This document shows positions 60,901 through 64,000 of a stretch of 64,000 nt of DNA, piece after piece. The DNA is from Litoditis marina. Its lineage: Eukaryota; Nematoda; Chromadorea; Rhabditida; Rhabditidae. The DNA lies in contig OZ038436.1 of assembly GCA_964036275.1 (NCBI GenBank), positions 11,931,904 to 11,995,903 on the forward strand, written 5' to 3'. Made by a program: the position numbers and the translations under genes. How positions within the stretch are numbered: the first letter of the stretch is position 1; each line of letters opens with the position of its first letter. The notes beneath the pieces are model-generated. The model searched no databases. It worked only from the letters and a program-made list of their open reading frames with translations, and had not been told where the DNA came from.

Positions 60901-63611
60901 TATTCGTACGACGTACGAGTTTCAAGTGTGTCATAGTTGTTGATTGAAGGAGGAGAGAAAGGGAAGACCTCGACGAGCGTGTCTCGTGCGCCGTTTCAGC
61001 TGAACAGGAGCACCAGAGGTAATGTTAACTTATTCTCAGAAAAATAATTTAGGGATATTGTCATTTGTAACCGACATAACATAACAACATGTAACCATCG
61101 AAATACAACTTCAGTCGTTTTAGCCGGCAGAATGAGACCACGGTCACGGTTCAATTAGAGTCAAGCCAAACTCGAAATTTTGAATTTTGTGTTTGGGTTA
61201 AACTGTTTACAACCCTAGTCGAATTCATATTTTTTCTGAAATAATACTTTTGTTCTCAGGTTTGTAATTGAAAAGGAAGCAGAATTGGCTGAACGTGACG
61301 AGAAGTTCAACTCGATTTCGGCGGATCTCATTAGACTACAAGCGGAGGTGGTGGAGGTAGTGTTGGGTTACCTAGCTTCTTCACTTCTTTAGTCTCTTTG
61401 CAAACGGGCAAACGGGGCAAAAAGTCTCTTTGCAAAAACTTGCGAATAGTAAAACCAACATATAACTGCATTATGTCGAGAGTTTCATACTTCATTCTCA
61501 AGAGTTTCATACTTCATTCTCAATGTAGGTTCATTTATGTTCTCGTGGAACGTATAGTTTTCAGTCGGGCCCACACTTATTCTACATATTAAGTACTTCT
61601 GAAGAAAAGCGTAGATGGAACCTATAATGTTCTGGTTTTTCCACGGACAATGTTTAATCCTTGGAACCGTGGAACAGACACTATTTCCACCCATGTTCCC
61701 ATCAGCCTTGTTTCCAGATGGGTAAGAGAGAGAAGACGTTGAAAGAAGAACTTGCGCGGGCAGAACTCGACGAAACAGTCCAACCGCCCACAGATGCTGG
61801 AGATACCACGCAGGTCAAACATTTTGAGTTTCCATCCAGTATCTCGAATTGCGTTACTTCCGTTCCAGCACGTGGTATATATAGCAACGTATGACTGATT
61901 TACAAAATCGAGCCCGTTTTTCGTTTCTAGAATTTCAAACCGTATTTGTTGACAGATTTGGCAATTTTCCTGTGTTCAGACAATGCAGACTAGACAGAGC
62001 AACGTTATTGAAGAGTATGTTAAATTCAAAGTTTAGATCTTCCACATGGCTGCCAATCCACTTCAAACAGCACATGACGAGTTGATGGAGGAAAGTCGGA
62101 AAAGAAAACTTGTAAGTGCAAATACCGCATTCTGTGCATTGTATCTCTACTTGACATAAGTTTTGTGTTTCGTAGCCTCTTTCCTAACCTGCTAAGCAGT
62201 TCTAGATTGATAGTCTGCCAACAATTAGTGGACGTTGCCACATTTTCAATCGAAATCTAAATGTATATATCACGGTGTTCTGCGTTAGTTGATTTTTACG
62301 CAGTGAAACGCGGCCAGTCGCAAAGACCGCGACGCATGAGATATTACTCTAGATTTCAAACATATTTGAAATTCGCGACCGCACTCTCTCGCTCCTCCAC
62401 ACTATTTCTTGCGAGCCGCACGCGTCAGAGCTCCGCGAGGCGACGGCGCGAACATTCAAAACGCGGCGCACTTGAACTAAAGCGTCAATTGGAGCATTGT
62501 AGGGTTCAAACACCGTGATATATTTGTATCCTCACAACAAGAGCACCATCAGACATCAGAGGATGGTGGGGGTAGTAATACTACCATGTTAACAACCATT
62601 ATATGAACTGAGATGTCAGTCAGAGTCATGGGTTCGAAGTATTATATATTTTTTCTATTCTTTTTTGCCATTCTAGTGCGATCAGTCAGAGTTGGATCGC
62701 TCAGGGACCTCGAAAAGAATGCGAGATGATCAACTGGAGCAGATTGAATTGAAGCTGATGAGATTGGAGAAAGATAAACAACGCGCAGCCTCAATTCATG
62801 CCGATTTCACGAAGAAATATCGGTCAGTATCAGTACTAGTTTTCAGTTTAGGGAAACTTTTTACTTTCGCCTATTTTTACTTCATTTTTACTTTCCCAAT
62901 AGCCCCCACCCGTCTGATTCTTAGTTGAAACGAAGCCATGTTACTTTCACCCCCCATGGTGGAAGTGAAAGTATAACAGGACTTATTTCGGCTAAAACGA
63001 AAAATTGGGGGCGAAAGTAATATAGTCCCTCAGTTTATTCTCAGAATGGAAAAAAATCTTTTTTCCTGCATATCTGACCTTGCGGAAGAAATGGAAATGA
63101 CAGCCCACTGTCGCTCGAAATACTAAACATTTCTGGAGTAACTATTACCAGAAAGGTTGCGGATTATTAATTCAGAATGAACATATTTCATATCAAACAT
63201 AATGGTTGGATTTCAGGACGATTATCACTGTTTTGACTGGCTATGATGTCAAAGTTAAGGACATTGAAGAGGGAATTTGTCATGTTGACAGTGTCTACGA
63301 TGAATCCGAGAAACAGTTCATCTTCAAGGTGGGTTTCATATTATTCTCCCTCTAATGGTGTGTGTTTCTATTCTAGTTTTGGGTCCACTCAGCTAAAAAA
63401 TGTTTATTCACCGGTTTTTGTTTATGTTCTCCATTGTTTGAATCTCGCTTCTTGATTGAGAAAAACCTGATGTACCTCAACAGAAGTTGTTCATCGTCTC
63501 TCGAATAGTTGACTCGTTATAGTATTGTGCGGACACTCAGCGAGTCGATTTACTGGATTGTGGGATGGACAGTGCATCACAGGGACGACTGTGGGAGGAA
63601 GAAATGCGCAG
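56280..63611 (+). CDS. MAD1L1: Spindle assembly checkpoint protein MAD1, 3' end beyond reach
   Basis: Eighteen exons give about 628 residues: 56280-56357, 56579-56726, 56869-56978, 57135-57248, 57493-57630, 58004-58046, 58740-58898, 59279-59420, 59984-60077, 60357-60472, 60695-60769, 60950-61018, 61260-61356, 61718-61813, 62037-62111, 62677-62822, 63217-63328 and 63541-63611. Most of it is coiled coil (LKARLAEAQSENESLKKKL and onward). Exon 15 carries IFHMAANP, like the MAD2-binding motif VLHMSLNP of human MAD1, and the C-terminal domain has TVLTGYDVKV like TLTGYQIDI. MAD1 recruits MAD2 to unattached kinetochores. The last ~25 residues are not identified. An alternative start of exon 15 at 61980 runs into a TAG at 62034. 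Codons in the exon at 58740 (QCYEGMPALCGE) look unlike MAD1 and are less certain. Confidence 0.88.
57887..57960. repeat. (TA)n microsatellite
   Basis: About 37 uninterrupted TA dinucleotides in a MAD1 intron, 43 bp before exon 58004-58046. Confidence 0.97.
58575..58650. repeat. Hairpin in MAD1 intron
   Basis: CCTCTTACCAACGGGACC and its inverted partner GGTCCCGTTGGTAGGAGG surround a ~15-base loop. The nearby words ATACACCGT and GGAGGGTCG also occur at 37458-37505, just upstream of PPIL2, so this belongs to an interspersed family. Confidence 0.6.
59080..59150 (-). repeat. tRNA-like element in MAD1 intron
   Basis: On the minus strand GGTCCAGTGGTCGAATAGTT (A-box region) is followed by GTTCGATCCCACTCG (B box, 59086-59100). 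There is no paired acceptor stem. Probably a tRNA-derived SINE. Confidence 0.5.
59638..59769. mobile_element. 132-bp nested palindrome (MITE-like)
   Basis: The outer arms TTGCTTGAAG...GACGATT and AATCGTC...CTTCAAGCAA enclose an inner palindrome GTCCTTTAAACTGCAAT with ATTGCAGTTCAAAGGAC. The whole piece folds on itself and lies in a MAD1 intron. Confidence 0.65.
62267..62521. mobile_element. 255-bp MITE in MAD1 intron
   Basis: The perfect 13-bp inverted ends ATATCACGGTGTT and AACACCGTGATAT bound a CG-rich segment (CGCGACGCATGAG, GCGAGCCGCACGCG) that differs strongly in composition from the intron around it. It carries no transposase. Confidence 0.7.
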
Positions 63612-64000
63612 GTTCGACTTCTTTTATAATAGGGCGAATCAAAAGTATGTTGTAATCGGTACAAAGGGCGGTCATTTTTCCTTCATAAGGACCTTTGTTA
63701 TCAAGAACCGGTAACCGCGTATTCAAGGTGTTCCTACAACTTACAAATTTGCCTTATATAGTGTTGCTATCTACGGCTGGTGCGGTCAATTTTTTTTGGA
63801 TCTAACAGGTTTTTTTGATAACCTGACCGAGATGATCCTTTTTTGAGGTTGTTTTACAAATAACCGGTAAAACTGAATCCGGGTTACCTTATAAAGTAAC
63901 GACACGTTTTACGTCAGAAAAACAGGAAACCAACAGGTTTCTCATTTTAGGTTACCAACCGGTTACCCACTGAGGTAACCTGTAAAGAGGTTATTAAAAA

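Noticed and set aside
62540..62645. Possible tRNA (GGGTTCGAAGT resembles a B box)
   Set aside because: I could find no A box at the right distance and no stem pairing.

Overview
This is eukaryotic DNA, almost certainly from an invertebrate. Genes are split by many GT-AG introns. Five conserved housekeeping genes lie head to tail on the + strand, and 3' splice-acceptor-like AGs sit 5-7 bases before several start codons. That pattern suggests spliced-leader trans-splicing, as in nematodes and some other invertebrates. I lean towards a nematode but cannot prove it. All gene models below were built by hand by joining exons in phase.

Layout. (1) 165-3709, minus strand: a 12-exon gene for a SET-domain (SMYD-like) protein. 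Its N-terminal exons are replaced by repeats. (2) About 3800-9481: an array of nested palindromes with two tandem 699-bp units and a 2.06-kb duplication, ending in a 200-N gap. (3) 9682-37460: a block built by duplication. A 131-bp satellite abuts the promoter of a small four-exon coiled-coil gene, and this junction occurs three times (copies at 12953, 28159 and 30905). Only the first copy has an intact reading frame. Flanking sequence of several kb is duplicated too and differs between copies by insertions of short DNA transposons. The second satellite array carries two copies of a 521-bp solo LTR in a 2198-bp higher-order repeat. Between copies 1 and 2 lies a three-exon fragment of V-ATPase subunit a.

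(4) 37607-63611 and beyond is the gene-rich part. In order it holds a PPIL2/CYN-4 U-box cyclophilin (spliceosome), RNA polymerase II subunit RPB4, an RNF14-type RBR ubiquitin ligase, the cytochrome c oxidase assembly factor PET100, and the spindle checkpoint protein MAD1, whose last codons lie beyond the window. The four intergenic gaps are about 240-1460 bp, compatible with an operon-like unit. The genes serve different processes, as is usual in metazoan operons of housekeeping genes.

Three introns in RPB4 and RNF14 only join in frame with GC donors. Single-base frame breaks occur in the V-ATPase fragment, in PPIL2 exon 14 and in two coiled-coil gene copies. Some of these may be assembly errors.
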